Positions 22,590 to 64,000 of a stretch of 64,000 nucleotides of DNA are shown here, one piece after another. Each line of letters begins with the position of its first letter. The first letter of the stretch is position 1. The translations under genes were made by a program, and so were the position numbers. The DNA comes from Henricia sp. BOLD:AAB3569 (lineage: Eukaryota; Echinodermata; Asteroidea; Spinulosida; Echinasteridae), in NCBI GenBank assembly GCA_037783545.1, contig JBBELK010000109.1:496001-560000 (forward strand), read 5' to 3'. The notes beneath the pieces are model-generated. The model was given only the letters and a program-made list of their open reading frames with translations, was not told the DNA's origin and searched no databases.

Positions 22590-23480
22590 AGGCCCGCCAA
22601 ATCGCTTCGTCGAACAAAGGGAGCCATTCACATTACAAATTTGCTTCGTTGAATAAAGCGATGTCTTCGTCGAATGAAGCTACATGTATTTCCTTTATCG
22701 AATGAAGCGATTCTAATCATCGTCAAATGAAGAGGCGTGCGTTCACATCAGGAAATCTCTTCGTCGAATCATCTTCGAACGAAGCAATTTCTCTAGTGAG
22801 AACAGGGTCTATGTTAGCCCTAAAGTTAGGGCTTTAAATTGTTCGCTTTTCAAATCTGACTTATTACAGTCGCAAATTCACAGCCCTAATTGAGGTATGT
22901 ACGACAATACCAAGTCTCAAACTGCTTAAATGTGACAAAGTTCCACTACAAATATCGTCCGAAGCACATCAGACTGAGCACTTTCACATACACCACTGCA
23001 ATCCTGAGAGTCTAGTGTTTCATAAAATAACGGTAACGCTTACGGAATCGTCAATTTGGCCATCTACGATGTCTGGAAACATTGGACAAATTTCGGACAA
23101 CGTTCTGAGCCGCATTCCCTGGGCGACGCCATCTTAGCTGATATGCTGGACGCATGGTGGCGCTTCTCGGTCAAGGAGCCCGGCTGTGCAATATGCATAA
23201 TTCATATTGACGTCCGTGTGTTTATCCCATGCTGGCAATACGTCACTCGCACAGTTAACTCGCACTAGAGAAATTGCTTTGTTCGACGAAGATTCGACGA
23301 AGAGATTTTCTGATGTGAACGCATGCCTCTTCATTCAATGATTAGAATCTCTTCATTTGACGAAGCAAATTAGCTATATTTGACGAAGAGATCACTTCAT
23401 TCGACGAAGACATCGCTTCATTCGACGAAGCAAATTTCTAATGCGAACGCTCCCTTCGTTCGACGAAGCGATTTAACATT
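22590..23480. mobile_element. Foldback with clustered TTCGWCGAA motifs and a nested insertion
   Basis: Arms 22590-22805 and 23262-23480 are inverses and are built from many copies of CTTCGTCGAA / TTCGACGAAG. Between them is a copy of the arm sequence seen at 14735 and 16357 (22806-23262). A further short run of the motif, CTTCGTCGAACGAAGCGAT, is at 23750-23768. Confidence 0.75.
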
Positions 23481-23495
23481 ATGAATGACCCCAAT

Positions 23496-23588
23496 GACTA
23501 GACTGGCCCCCTGTCCTCGTATTTACTTCCCCTTCATCGTATATGAGCGAGAGCAGCATAGCACACATGGACAGGGGACCAGTCTACC
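23496..23588. mobile_element. Short TA-flanked MITE
   Basis: GACTGGCCCCCTGTCC and GGACAGGGGACCAGTC with TA on both sides; interior resembles 15664-15755 (GAGCGAGAGCAGC / GCTGCTCTCGCTC, inverted). Same family, about 90 bp. Confidence 0.75.
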
Positions 23589-23869
23589 CGGTGACGTGCC
23601 CCAGCGTAAGGGTAAAAGTCAATAAACAGAGGGCATTGCACAGCTTCATTCCATCTTCGTTTAGCAGTCGCTAAATGTGAACGGTACTGCTCTTCTTCGT
23701 TAAGTGAGGTGAGAAAGCACGCTTTATTAACTAACGATGATTAAGTAATCTTCGTCGAACGAAGCGATTCTCTAGTGAGAGCGGGGTCAAAGACAAAGCA
23801 AACTCAAAGAAATTTAAAAATGGGTATTTTTCATATTTTTAACAATTTAAGCCGAGTGTTCATCGACAT

Positions 23870-24910
23870 TGCAATTCGAAGCAACTAGTGGCAACTGATG
23901 TTTCCGGCAACTGGAAGCAACTCACAGCAACGGATCAGTTGCTTAAAAAAGGTTGACGCACATGTACGTGCACTTGCAACTACTGGCAGCTGGGAAAATT
24001 CCAGTTGCCGCGAGCTGATCATGTTCTACATGTACTTTCTTGCAACTACTGTAGTTGTATCTAGTTGCGGTCAGTGTTATCGATGTACGCGTACTTGTAA
24101 CTACATGTACATGTACCGGTACATGTAGTTGCTGCAGTGGTCAAAATTATAGTCCTGTAGTCCGAGGCTAGTGGTTTTAGCCAGAGGACTAGTACATGTA
24201 CATGTAGTTGCCATATGTTGGTAGTCCGACCGGCTAGTGGGCTTATATGCTGCACTTCATTATACATGTTTTTATGAAATATAAAGAAAAATGTTTCCTT
24301 CAACATTGGGAATTAAAACAATAAGCAGTCAAAACGATGTAACACTAAAAAGTTCAGGTTTGCAATCGGCAGCCGATTTTACGAACAAGTGCATAGCTTG
24401 CGAAATTAAAAACAAAATGGCATAAGAACCATAGCATGTGCTGTGTATTTATTGCAGGAAAATGTAGCGCAACTTGTGCAATAAAAAGGTTGTGCAAGTG
24501 GGCTTAAGCAGTCCGTACGTGAAATTGGCTTTTTATAATCAATACTACACAATTAACGAATGTCCAAAATGTAGAAATCATTTGTGTACGTTTCTGCAGG
24601 ACTACTAATAAATGATGGCAGACTAGTGAAATGTTGATATGACTAGTCCTGTGGGATACCATAAAATCCAAGTGAATTTCGACCCCTGTTGCTGTACACG
24701 TGTAAGTTGAACGAGTGCGTATGAATACATGAGGTGCACAACTGATCAGTTAAGTTGCTTCGTTGTAAGGTCGGTGTCTGCTAGGCTTTATCCGAGTTGC
24801 CGTGTTGATGTGCGCGCTCTGGAAATGTCTGGATGATTCCAGTTGCCACTAGTTGCGCAGCTGATCAATTGAGTGGCGTCCAGTTGCAAGTTCGATGTAC
24901 GTGTACATAT
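23870..24910. repeat. Region of dispersed CAACT/AGTTG words, possible foldback
   Basis: GGCAACTGGAAGCAACTCAC, AGCTGATCA and AGTTGC words at 23880-24080 have inverse counterparts at 24730-24900 (ACAACTGATCAGTTA, AGTTGCCACTAGTTGC, GCAGCTGATCA). The middle is AT-rich without a frame. The termini are not defined. Confidence 0.45.
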
Positions 24911-25019
24911 GCATGTACCGTATGCTACCGGGGTAGGCTTTAGAGATTGTGATTTGCATCAGGGAGAATGAATATCAATTAAGTTTGTTTTTGCCTCACC
25001 TGACGTAACTTGATTAGCA

Positions 25020-25170
25020 CTGTTGGGTACGTATGCTCAGTGCTTCCTCGAGACACTATGAGAAAAACTTAATAGCGTGCTTGGGTGGGACTCGAACCCA
25101 TAACCTCCTGCATACTAGGCACACGTCTTAACCAGTCGACCACCGAGCTGGCCGGAGTTGAGTACGTAGC
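25020..25170 (-). mobile_element. tRNA-headed SINE, minus strand
   Basis: On the minus strand the order is a tRNA-like head (CTCGGTGGTCGACTGGTTAA), a B box (GGGTTCGAGTCCCACCC) and a tail with CATAGTGTCTCGAGGAAGCA. Together with 25350-25500 it forms an inverted pair about 200 bp apart just upstream of the BACE start. Confidence 0.75.
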
Positions 25171-25349
25171 TGGTTCGAATCATGAGCAGTGGGCACCACA
25201 ACTGATGAGAGAATGTGATTTGGGTTGTTGGGCTGAATTAGGGATTGTTTTTGCCATACATGTACCTGATGTAACTTAGCTAGCACTGTACATGTATGCT
25301 CATCGGTGCTTCTCTCGTCAGTTGTGGTAGCTGCTGCTAATGAGTCGAA

Positions 25350-25500
25350 CCAGCTACTCAACACCGGCCAGCTTGGTGATCAAGTGGTTAAGAGGTGTGC
25401 ATACCGGTAGTATGCTGGAGGTCGTGGGTTCGAGTCCGACCCGGGCACGCTATGAAGTTTTTGTCGTAGTGTCTCAGGGAAGCACTGAGCATACTGTGCT
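25350..25500 (+). mobile_element. tRNA-headed SINE, plus strand
   Basis: CTTGGTGATCAAGTGGTTAA head, GTGGGTTCGAGTCCGACCC B box, then GTGTCTCAGGGAAGCACTGA tail. It mirrors 25020-25170. It ends about 350 bp before the BACE initiation codon, so it may lie in the gene's promoter or 5' UTR region. Confidence 0.75.
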
Positions 25501-25851
25501 AATCAAGTGATGTTGGGTAGGGCAAAAACAAACCCTAATTTGTGCACCCCCAGGTGCCCCCTCAGTCATTTGACCTTAGTTATGCCACTGCCCAACCCCC
25601 ACAAACCCACCCCTCTGTACGTAGTAAATCACCCACAAATGTTGTTGTTCTTGTACCATTTGCAGAATCTCTTAACTTGGAAATGCAAACCAACAAATTA
25701 CTACCAGACTACTAGAGCACCATTTTTATTGACAATAGCGGTTATCCCGGAGTAGGGCTACAGTGAGATTGGTGCACATTTAGCTCTACTCTAAACGTGG
25801 AGAGATCCTGCTGCTGTTGCATGTTTCAAATGTGAACTGACAGTGACACAC

Positions 25852-57381
<31,530 letters not shown>

Positions 57382-57382
<1 letters not shown>

Positions 57383-57643
57383 GGTGGTTTCACACACAAC
57401 CTTTTTTCACTTACGCAAGTAAATTTGATGTGCATCATATCGCTTCCGAAAAATGGTGCACAGAGAATTTGGAGTGAAGCGATGCACTGAAAACCACAAA
57501 ATCAACTGAGGCAGGTTTTTGTGATTCTATGATTTTCACAGCGTTGGTTCCTACAAAATGTCCTCCACGCTGCATTTTCTTGAGTCGACGTCCGTCGAAT
57601 TTATGCACGTATCGCCTGAAAAAGGCTCAGTGTGAATCCTGCC
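57382..57643. mobile_element. TTA-flanked MITE starting within the BACE stop codon, copy 2
   Basis: GGGTGGTTTCACAC at the left opposes GTGTGAATCCTGCC at the right, with exact TTA target copies at 57379-57381 and 57644-57646. The TAG stop uses T and A of the left target copy plus the first G of the element. The 3' UTR therefore begins inside this MITE. PIF/Harbinger-type by target. Confidence 0.85.
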
Positions 57644-57649
57644 TTAGGG

Positions 57650-58185
57650 TCACTGCAAATAATGTTTGTTGATTTCAGGGCAAATCCAGAAATTCGGACC
57701 TACATTTCAAAGATTTTGAGGAGTTGTAATGCTTCACGTATTCAAGTTGTTAAACTCGTCGTTAAAGGAAGAGAAAACATTCGCAGAATGTTGCTTATTT
57801 CTCCAAAATGTAGCCAACATAGCAAATTTGGTTAATGAAGTAGCACCAGAGAGTGTCTATTTTCAAGCCGGATCCATTCTGACTACAGGTATATGAAAAA
57901 TCACTTTTAATTGGCGTCTAAATAGGCTTCAGGTAACGTAAGCTGCTATGTTTTTGCAATTTAGCACTCGGACTCGAGGGGGGTTGACGTCACGCATGCA
58001 ACATTGTAGAGATTGTATTGCATGTTAACAACTGTCCGTTACGCTTACGTTTTCACAATTTCACATTTGCCTGGATGCTCGAAGATTCTGTCTCTACAAA
58101 GCTTTGTAGCATAGATAATGCCCAAAGTTGTCCCTGACATGCTCACACATTCTGGAACAATGCAACAAGGCATAACAAACATGCT
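57650..58185. other. BACE: Presumed BACE 3' UTR and downstream DNA
   Basis: No coding frame or repeat border seen. Without transcript data the end of the mRNA is unknown. Confidence 0.4.
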
Positions 58186-58188
58186 AAT

Positions 58189-58231
58189 AATAAATCGGGC
58201 CGAACATTAAACTTCTTCAGCGGCTAATAAA
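58189..58231 (+). promoter_or_regulatory. BACE: Candidate polyadenylation signals (AATAAA)
   Basis: AATAAA at 58189-58194 and 58226-58231 are the first such hexamers I noticed after the stop, about 800 bp downstream. Use is unproven. Confidence 0.3.
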
Positions 58232-58314
58232 TAACACGGCCGATCATTCCATTCACTTACGCACCATCCATCAGATACGCTCGAGTGCACAGACGAGTCA
58301 CTAGTACTGCAGAG

Positions 58315-58343
58315 TGTATATATATATATATATATATATATAC
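58315..58343. repeat. (TA)n microsatellite
   Basis: About thirteen TA dinucleotides. Just beyond, at 58378-58465, an imperfect ~29-bp unit (CATGGTTTACG..ATCCTCCCTC) is repeated three times. Confidence 0.9.
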
Positions 58344-58572
58344 ACTTAACAGCGTGTTGTCTGGAAACAAGGCAAGCAATTGTATGGTTTACGCCATCCT
58401 CCCTCCATTGCATGGTATACGCAATCCTCCCTCCATTGCATGGTTTACGTATTCCTCCATCGCAACGCATGGCCAGATTTGTTGCAAAGTTTATGATAAA
58501 AATTATTATGTTGCCGACAGCGTAAACAAATTCCTTGGATTCCCATAAACAGTTATGCATAAGGAAATATAG

Positions 58573-58755
58573 GGTACCGTGGCCGAGTGGTTTAGGTCAA
58601 TACTCGGGTGAAAACTTGGGTTTGCGGGTTCGATACCCGGCTGGGTTACCTGTGCCCTTGAGCAAGGCACTTTAACACACTTGCTCCATCCTTAGGAAGG
58701 GATGTAAAGCCGTTGGTCCAGTGCGTTGTGTAACGCATGCACTTAAAAGATTCCA
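58573..58755 (+). mobile_element. tRNA-derived SINE, second copy
   Basis: tRNA-like head ACCGTGGCCGAGTGGTTTAG, B box GGGTTCGATACCCGG, body TTGAGCAAGGCACTTTAACA and GGGATGTAAAGCCGTTGGTC. Body shared with 4994-5190. The head alone resembles a Leu/Ser tRNA but runs into the SINE body without a proper 3' stem. Confidence 0.85.
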
Positions 58756-58963
58756 GAGCATCCTTAGTTTCGTGAAAAGTTAGGGGATTCCCTGCTGCCA
58801 ATGGCACCACCCACCGATGTATCTCGATGTTTAGGTGGAAGACACTTGTATAACTTCATGCAATTCAGTATACAGGCTTTTCTTTAAACTCATTAAATAA
58901 AAAAAGTAGGTAGCCTGTATTTTTTTATCAAGTATATAATTTACAAGTGTTTTCTCTCCCTTA

Positions 58964-59176
58964 AAGCATTCTTGACGGAAGTGTGATTCTTGAAAAACTG
59001 ATTGTTATGCCAATCTCAGTAAGTGTGATAGGCCCAAAATCCCTCGGTTTCGGACGTATTCGTTGTGCACATCTGAAACCTCGGTTTACTTGACATACCA
59101 TTGTATTACCATGCTTATTGACAATGGCTTCAGAATCAGTTTTTCAGGAATTACACTTCCATCAATGATGCTTGAA
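58964..59176. mobile_element. ~210-bp MITE with dyad centre
   Basis: AAGCATTCTTGACGGAAGTG and TTGAAAAACTGATT at the left oppose AATCAGTTTTTCA and ACTTCCATCAATGATGCTT at the right. A second dyad, CCTCGGTTTC / GAAACCTCGG, sits in the middle. Confidence 0.8.
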
Positions 59177-59179
59177 GAA

Positions 59180-60290
59180 CGTGTGTTTAAAATCAAACAA
59201 CTTGAATAGGTGAAGCATTACAAGCCCTTGAAGTCTGTGAAATGTACGTCTGAATTTCTGGAATATCCCTTTAGTGGTGTTCCTATTGGCTTCTTTTAGT
59301 ATAATCAACTTGCAATAGACTAGTAAAGTGTGATGTCAGTTGCCAGGGTAACTGGGTCTAAACATCATCTGGTAATCTGAACTGTCCATTGCGCGCAGGA
59401 AAACAGTTCACTTGTTTTAGTTTGGACCCATGCCAGTGACCTTGGCATTGCGCAAAGGTTGACATTTTCACTTTAGTACTCTATTGCGGTTGTGCGGTAG
59501 AATTGCAAAATTGGGTCCAATGGTGACACATGGAGATCTAACGTAGCCACAATGTAAAAATAACAGGCTGTACAACTGTGTGGCAGATAAAATTTACATG
59601 GCTGTGTATATTTTAGTCCAAGGGGACGTTTTCACCCTGTAAACGTTGTCTGGCCATGCAGTAAACAATGGGATTGTACAGGGAAGTTTACAGCAGCGTC
59701 ATAACTTTTTCAATGGGTGCAGGGGAAAAAAAGCCAGTGGGAACGCACAATAAGATTACCCAGAGGCATGTCACCCAAGGTTGCGGTAACTTTGTGTAAG
59801 GTAATGAAAGAAAACATATTTTTTTGTGACATCACCTTGATGCAAGTTTTACTTTTATGTGGATTTTTAAATCTAATTTTAAAACCACCCAAGGTCAAAG
59901 GTCAACCTATTTTTATGTAGAGCAACTTTTCATGTGGTGTAATTATAAGTGCACTTATTTTGATTTTGAACTTTTGAGACTACTCAGTTACGTTATACGC
60001 AGATGGTTTTTTTTAAAGTTAGATATTTAAAACCGACAGAGAAATAGCAAATTAGCAGAAAATTTTATAATATTTGACTGAAAATTCTGATATATTTTAA
60101 GCTACTGTTATTTCGACAACTGTTTTTTTGGACTGGAAATTTACATGAATTCACACTACACCTTGTATGATGCGTGAATCGAGTCCACAGTACTCCGTAC
60201 AGCAGTTTCAAACAAATATTTATTATTTAAACAGTACAAACTACCATCGATAATAGCTGGTCCTCTGAACATGCCAAAACAGTATATAAA
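59180..60290. other. Non-coding stretch
   Basis: No gene seen. A loose dyad at 59340-59460 (CCAGGGTAACTGGGTCTAAA / TTTGGACCCATGCCAGTGAC) may be a decayed MITE. Confidence 0.4.
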
Positions 60291-60298
60291 CACTTTAA

Positions 60299-61341
60299 CA
60301 AAAGTAAGTTCCCCCCTAAACAATTGATTATATCCCCCAAAGTAAATTTCGGAATTACACGAAACTTGAATGATTAGTGCAATGCATAGAACGTGCATTT
60401 CAAGTGGTGGGTCCATACCTAATATTATGCATGAATGAGCAGCATTTAAAGGTGAAATTGACACTTTTCAAAAATTGCAAAATGCAGTCAACAATTCCCT
60501 AAGTACAGTTTTAGTCCTCAGTATCTCGTGGTGTTCGTGCAGCGTGACTGCACTAAGCAGTTTAACTTAAGAAAATGCCACACATGTCAGTATCTACGAC
60601 AGGGCCATTGCCATAGGCCTGCTAGAGACCCTTACACATGTAAAACAAGTAGCCCGTAGGATAGGAGTCAGACCAAATAAGAAAATTGCATTAAAAATTC
60701 GAATTGATTGGAGCTGTCGCAGACTTGCCAAGAACTGGTCGACCAAACGTTACTACCCCTGCAGACGATCACTTTATGGCAATGCACGTCCACATAGACG
60801 GAGGGCAAGAGTGGTCAATAAACTTTTAGACATTCAAGAAATTGACCGGATGATGTGGCCAGCAAACTCCCCAGATCTCAATCCAATAGAACATTTTGTG
60901 GGATCAATTGAAGCGGACATTTGATCGGAGAACTGGTGATCAAACAACACTCCAGGACTTGCCCCAGATGCTGCAGGAGTGGATTACTCTTCCGCAGCGG
61001 AGGACCACCCGTCTCATCAACACAATATGCGTGATCGATGTTATCATGTGTTACAAAATCATGGTGGTTACACAAGATACTGAGGACCAAAATTGTACTT
61101 GTCATGTGTGAAAAGGATTGGGTATAATTTGTTGACTGCATTTTGCAATTTGTGAAAAATTTCCATTTCACCTTTAAATGCTGCTCATTCATGCATAACA
61201 TTAGGTAAGGACCCACAACTTGAAATGCACGTTCTATGCATAGCACTAATCATTCATACCAAGTTAATTCCGTGTAATTCCGAAATTTACTTTGGGTTAT
61301 GGGAGATATAATCAATTGTTTAGGGGGGAACTTACTTTTCT
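60299..61341 (+). mobile_element. Internally deleted Tc1-type transposon
   Basis: Long inverted repeats of about 200 bp (60299-60500 and about 61120-61341; AAAGTAAGTTCCCCCCTAAA / TTTAGGGGGGAACTTACTTT ends) enclose a transposase remnant. Such long-arm ends are known for some Tc1 families. The remaining code is much shorter than a whole transposase of about 340 residues. Confidence 0.88.
60590..61111 (+). pseudogene. Tc1-type transposase remnant
   Basis: Translated pieces give a helix-turn-helix-like start (YDRAIAIGLLETLTHVKQVA, then RRIGV), a jump across a deletion, NARPHRRRARVVN, and PANSPDLNPIEHF with the start of the WD(QL)K block in the next frame at 60896. NSPDLNPIE is the hallmark of the last catalytic region in Tc1/mariner DD34E enzymes. 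The first catalytic Asp block is deleted and there is a frameshift at about 60899, so it is inactive. Confidence 0.85.
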
Positions 61342-61344
61342 TGA

Positions 61345-62115
61345 GGTGTTTATTTATACCCAAAAAAATAAAGAAGAAAAAAAGGCGGTAGTAGGGATTA
61401 AAAACAATATTTGTTTAGTAGGTGTTATTTTTTGGGTCTGTTTAATATTTGATCAAACAGTTCAAGATAAGTGATTAGCATTACTCAGTCAATTGCATTA
61501 TATGAAAGACGAACGCACTACAAAGACATGCATGTAATTGTTCAATATTATTAAATACGAAAAGAGGGCGACCTTTACTATTTAATCTAGTTACAGAATG
61601 AATGGTTTTATCAGTGCCATGCCTCCATCATTAGTGCTCAAACTAGAATTCACATTAGAAATGCGATGTCACATGGAGTTATTACCTCTAGTGGTGGTGT
61701 GTCCAAACGGTGTACTGTCCTCATTTTTGCTGTACTATTGGAATGAGTGGTTTCACTTGCATCTTCCGATCAAAATTTACCGAGCTGATAAGAAAATTGG
61801 AGAATGCTTCATGGCGGCTTATAATATATCCCCTTCGATCACATGTGTACATTTGTTGATGAAAGGGACTTCCTTTTCTGTCAAAATTCCTGTGACTGAT
61901 TAAGAGGATATATCACTGGGGCATAAAGGATACACCTCCTTTTCTTTTCTAACAATGACAAATTGGCTTTTTATGGCTGGTGCCACAAATGTTTCACCTT
62001 TAAATGGAGGTGCAGTTCCACATACTATGCTGTTGTTTCTAATTGGTGCTTTAGGGCATTCTCTGCAACCATAAATATGGTATTGATTCTGTTCTTCACA
62101 CCTGCAGCATGAACT
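61345..62115. other. Non-coding stretch
   Basis: Short frames here (for example 61598-61903) lack family motifs. No repeat border recognised. Confidence 0.4.
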
Positions 62116-62124
62116 GTCACAGTG

Positions 62125-62817
62125 GGTGAGGTCACAATTCTGTGTGTGTTGGTGTTACAGATCTGTTAACAGATCGTTGACTCGGCATCTTGGGAAATGT
62201 CAAGTCGATATAGGGTTCTGCACGACTTTCAACACTAACACAGAATTGTGACCTCCGGTCCGTGTTACACGAGCTTAACCACTAGTGATTGAAATTTTCA
62301 AAATCTTCACGGAGCCCAAAAAAGTCTCAATTGTTGGTAGAATGCAAGATCCAACACATTTATAAGTTGTATTGAAAAATGAAACTCAATTTATTGAGAA
62401 TCACGAAAGTCCCGAGTTAATCAAAATTGACACCACCCACTGCGTTCAGATTAACTTAACAGATCTGTTAACAGATCTGTCACACTAACACGATGTGTAA
62501 CATGAGGTGTTCAACTGACATGAGATGTAAGACTAATACGTCTTAAACATCATGTTAACATAGAGTTAACACGGTGTTTGTTCTGAGGTCACAATTATGA
62601 TTAAGTTAACAGATCTGTTACACTAACACTAACACGCAACGCAGAGTTGTGACTTTGCCCTATGTACAGTGCACAGAAGTAACATGGTGTTAACACCCTG
62701 TTAACAGATCTGTTAACACGGTGTTAACCTGGACGTTCAGTTAGAGGCCGAGGTTAATGCTGTGTTAACAGATCTGTAACACTAACACGTAACACACAGA
62801 ATTGTGACCTCACCCAT
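62125..62817. mobile_element. 693-bp element with GTTAACAGATCTGTTAAC palindromes
   Basis: TGGGTGAGGTCACAATTCTG and its inverse CAGAATTGTGACCTCACCCA are the ends. The palindrome TTAACAGATCTGTTAA, whole or in half, appears many times (about 62161, 62459, 62605, 62700, 62765), together with GGTGTTAACAC words. No frame. A non-autonomous DNA element with repeated putative transposase-binding sites is inferred. Confidence 0.85.
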
Positions 62818-62819
62818 TG

Positions 62820-64000
62820 CATGGCAATAGAAACTCAGTCCAGTCATCTGGATACTACGTGTCCATGTGAAAGGAAGTACGTTAGTACATCAGGTGCTGT
62901 TCATGTGAAACATGTACGCAAAAGGCTCAATGCTAAATAAAAAGCACACAACACCTGCGTGTGGACATCCTTTGTTCGCCAGTTCACATAAGGTATGTAA
63001 TTTACGTACACTTCGACTGTTCCTTGTTTTTACACACACCGCAGGCGAGGTACATGTATATATCTTGGGCAATGCATGACATTGCATATGACATAACCAC
63101 TTCTATGGCATATTGTGGCACCACCAGCTTTTTCATGACTGAAATCCGAGGCAGAAAGTCATGTGCATAGATTAATGGCTAATACAGCATCGCATTTTTG
63201 CTCATGAATAAAGAAGTTTGCAATGGCCCAAAAGTACCAGAAGATAGAAATCATGACAAAGTAATTGTCGGATTTATTTTTGTCAACTTTTGTTTTAACC
63301 TTTTATCAAGATTTGGAATAGATAAAACATTTATCCATTTGTATAAATGAATGATGTAAGTGACCTATACAGCTAGATATATTTCGCTGGGGAAGGACAT
63401 CTCGGGGAGGGCTTGTTACAGCCATTTCTGTTAATTTATCACTTTTGTGAATAGGTCACGAGTTTGGTGATTTTTTTGTTACCACTTTTGTGAAATTGTT
63501 TTTGTGCAGAACGCCTCTTTTTGTTTATTTGACGAATTGTGCATTTTATGACTAAAGCATGAAATGTTCAGGGCGAGGTGTACATGCCTTGATCAGTTTT
63601 AGACGTGGAGGCAATTTGGATTTGACCTCAGTTGGCCTGGAAGTCATTGACCTTTGACCTTACCATATTCCAGCAATATTTTGTCCCGTTTGCACAGTTA
63701 CACGACGCCTATAAAACCTGCATGGGCTAAATAGTGCCAATGATGAACAGAGTTGATTGGCAGTCCAAGCTGTTCTAAACAAATAAACTTGCATACTGAA
63801 TGTAAATGAATTTACGTACATGAATATACATTATACATATTTTGACGTCACTGAAATTGATAAATCTGGGTTATCCTACGAAGAAGGTACATACAAACTA
63901 TTCTGTTTTATTGTGTATTTAAATATAAATGCGTTCTATCATGGGAAGCCAAAGATGTATGCAAATCATATACAAAATGACTCTACGGAAACTGACTTAA
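62820..64000. other. Non-coding end of window
   Basis: AT-rich; no gene or clear repeat boundary recognised. Small frames lack coding character. Confidence 0.5.

Noticed and set aside
58573..58650. Functional tRNA gene
   Set aside because: The head has A- and B-box-like words but continues into a SINE body shared with 4994-5190, and I cannot close an acceptor stem.

Overview
The window is invertebrate metazoan DNA: spliced introns with GT-AG borders, tRNA-derived SINEs, a CR1/L2-like LINE, BEL/Pao and DIRS retrotransposons, Tc1-type remnants and dozens of short foldback (MITE-like) elements. The palindromic word ACATGTAC recurs throughout. With a single BACE gene that is neither clearly BACE1 nor BACE2, this fits a marine invertebrate deuterostome (echinoderm, hemichordate or cephalochordate). 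That placement is an inference; the species cannot be read from the sequence.

Positions 1 to about 25,000 hold no recognisable host gene. They are a mosaic of repeats: a 6-kb inverted-repeat pair (26-254 / 5909-6183) enclosing four tandem copies of an ~818-bp terminal-inverted-repeat unit (1346-4613), a SINE and a LINE tail; a 4.4-kb TA-flanked element without transposase (7885-12266) with further MITEs nested in it; and, from 14.3 to 24.9 kb, a series of long, nested palindromes sharing arms with one another.

From 25,852 to 57,382 (+) lies the one confident host gene, a beta-secretase (BACE-type, A1-family membrane aspartic protease). I resolve 11 coding exons totalling 1,623 nt, 540 codons plus stop. 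Both catalytic Asp, the flap Tyr, all six catalytic-domain cysteines, the signal peptide, the C-terminal membrane anchor and a DSELL acidic-dileucine sorting motif are visible. Its introns are loaded with transposons. Intron 1 has a nearly intact 5.5-kb DIRS element (26991-32490) with inverted terminal repeats and internal complementary region. Intron 4 has a four-layer nest: a dead DIRS-like element split by a LINE (with a 7-bp target duplication), split by an inverted-repeat element containing a BEL/Pao pol fragment, which carries an exact 1,460-bp tandem duplication. Most other introns carry MITEs or SINEs, one 11 bp from a splice donor, and another MITE begins inside the stop codon.

From 57.4 to 64 kb there is no further host gene: a SINE, several MITEs, an internally deleted Tc1-type transposon (about 60299-61341) and a 693-bp element full of GTTAACAGATCTGTTAAC palindromes. 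The main biological content is therefore a BACE locus with coding exons kept intact inside a very active repeat landscape; most elements look non-autonomous, and only the intronic DIRS still looks close to coding-competent.
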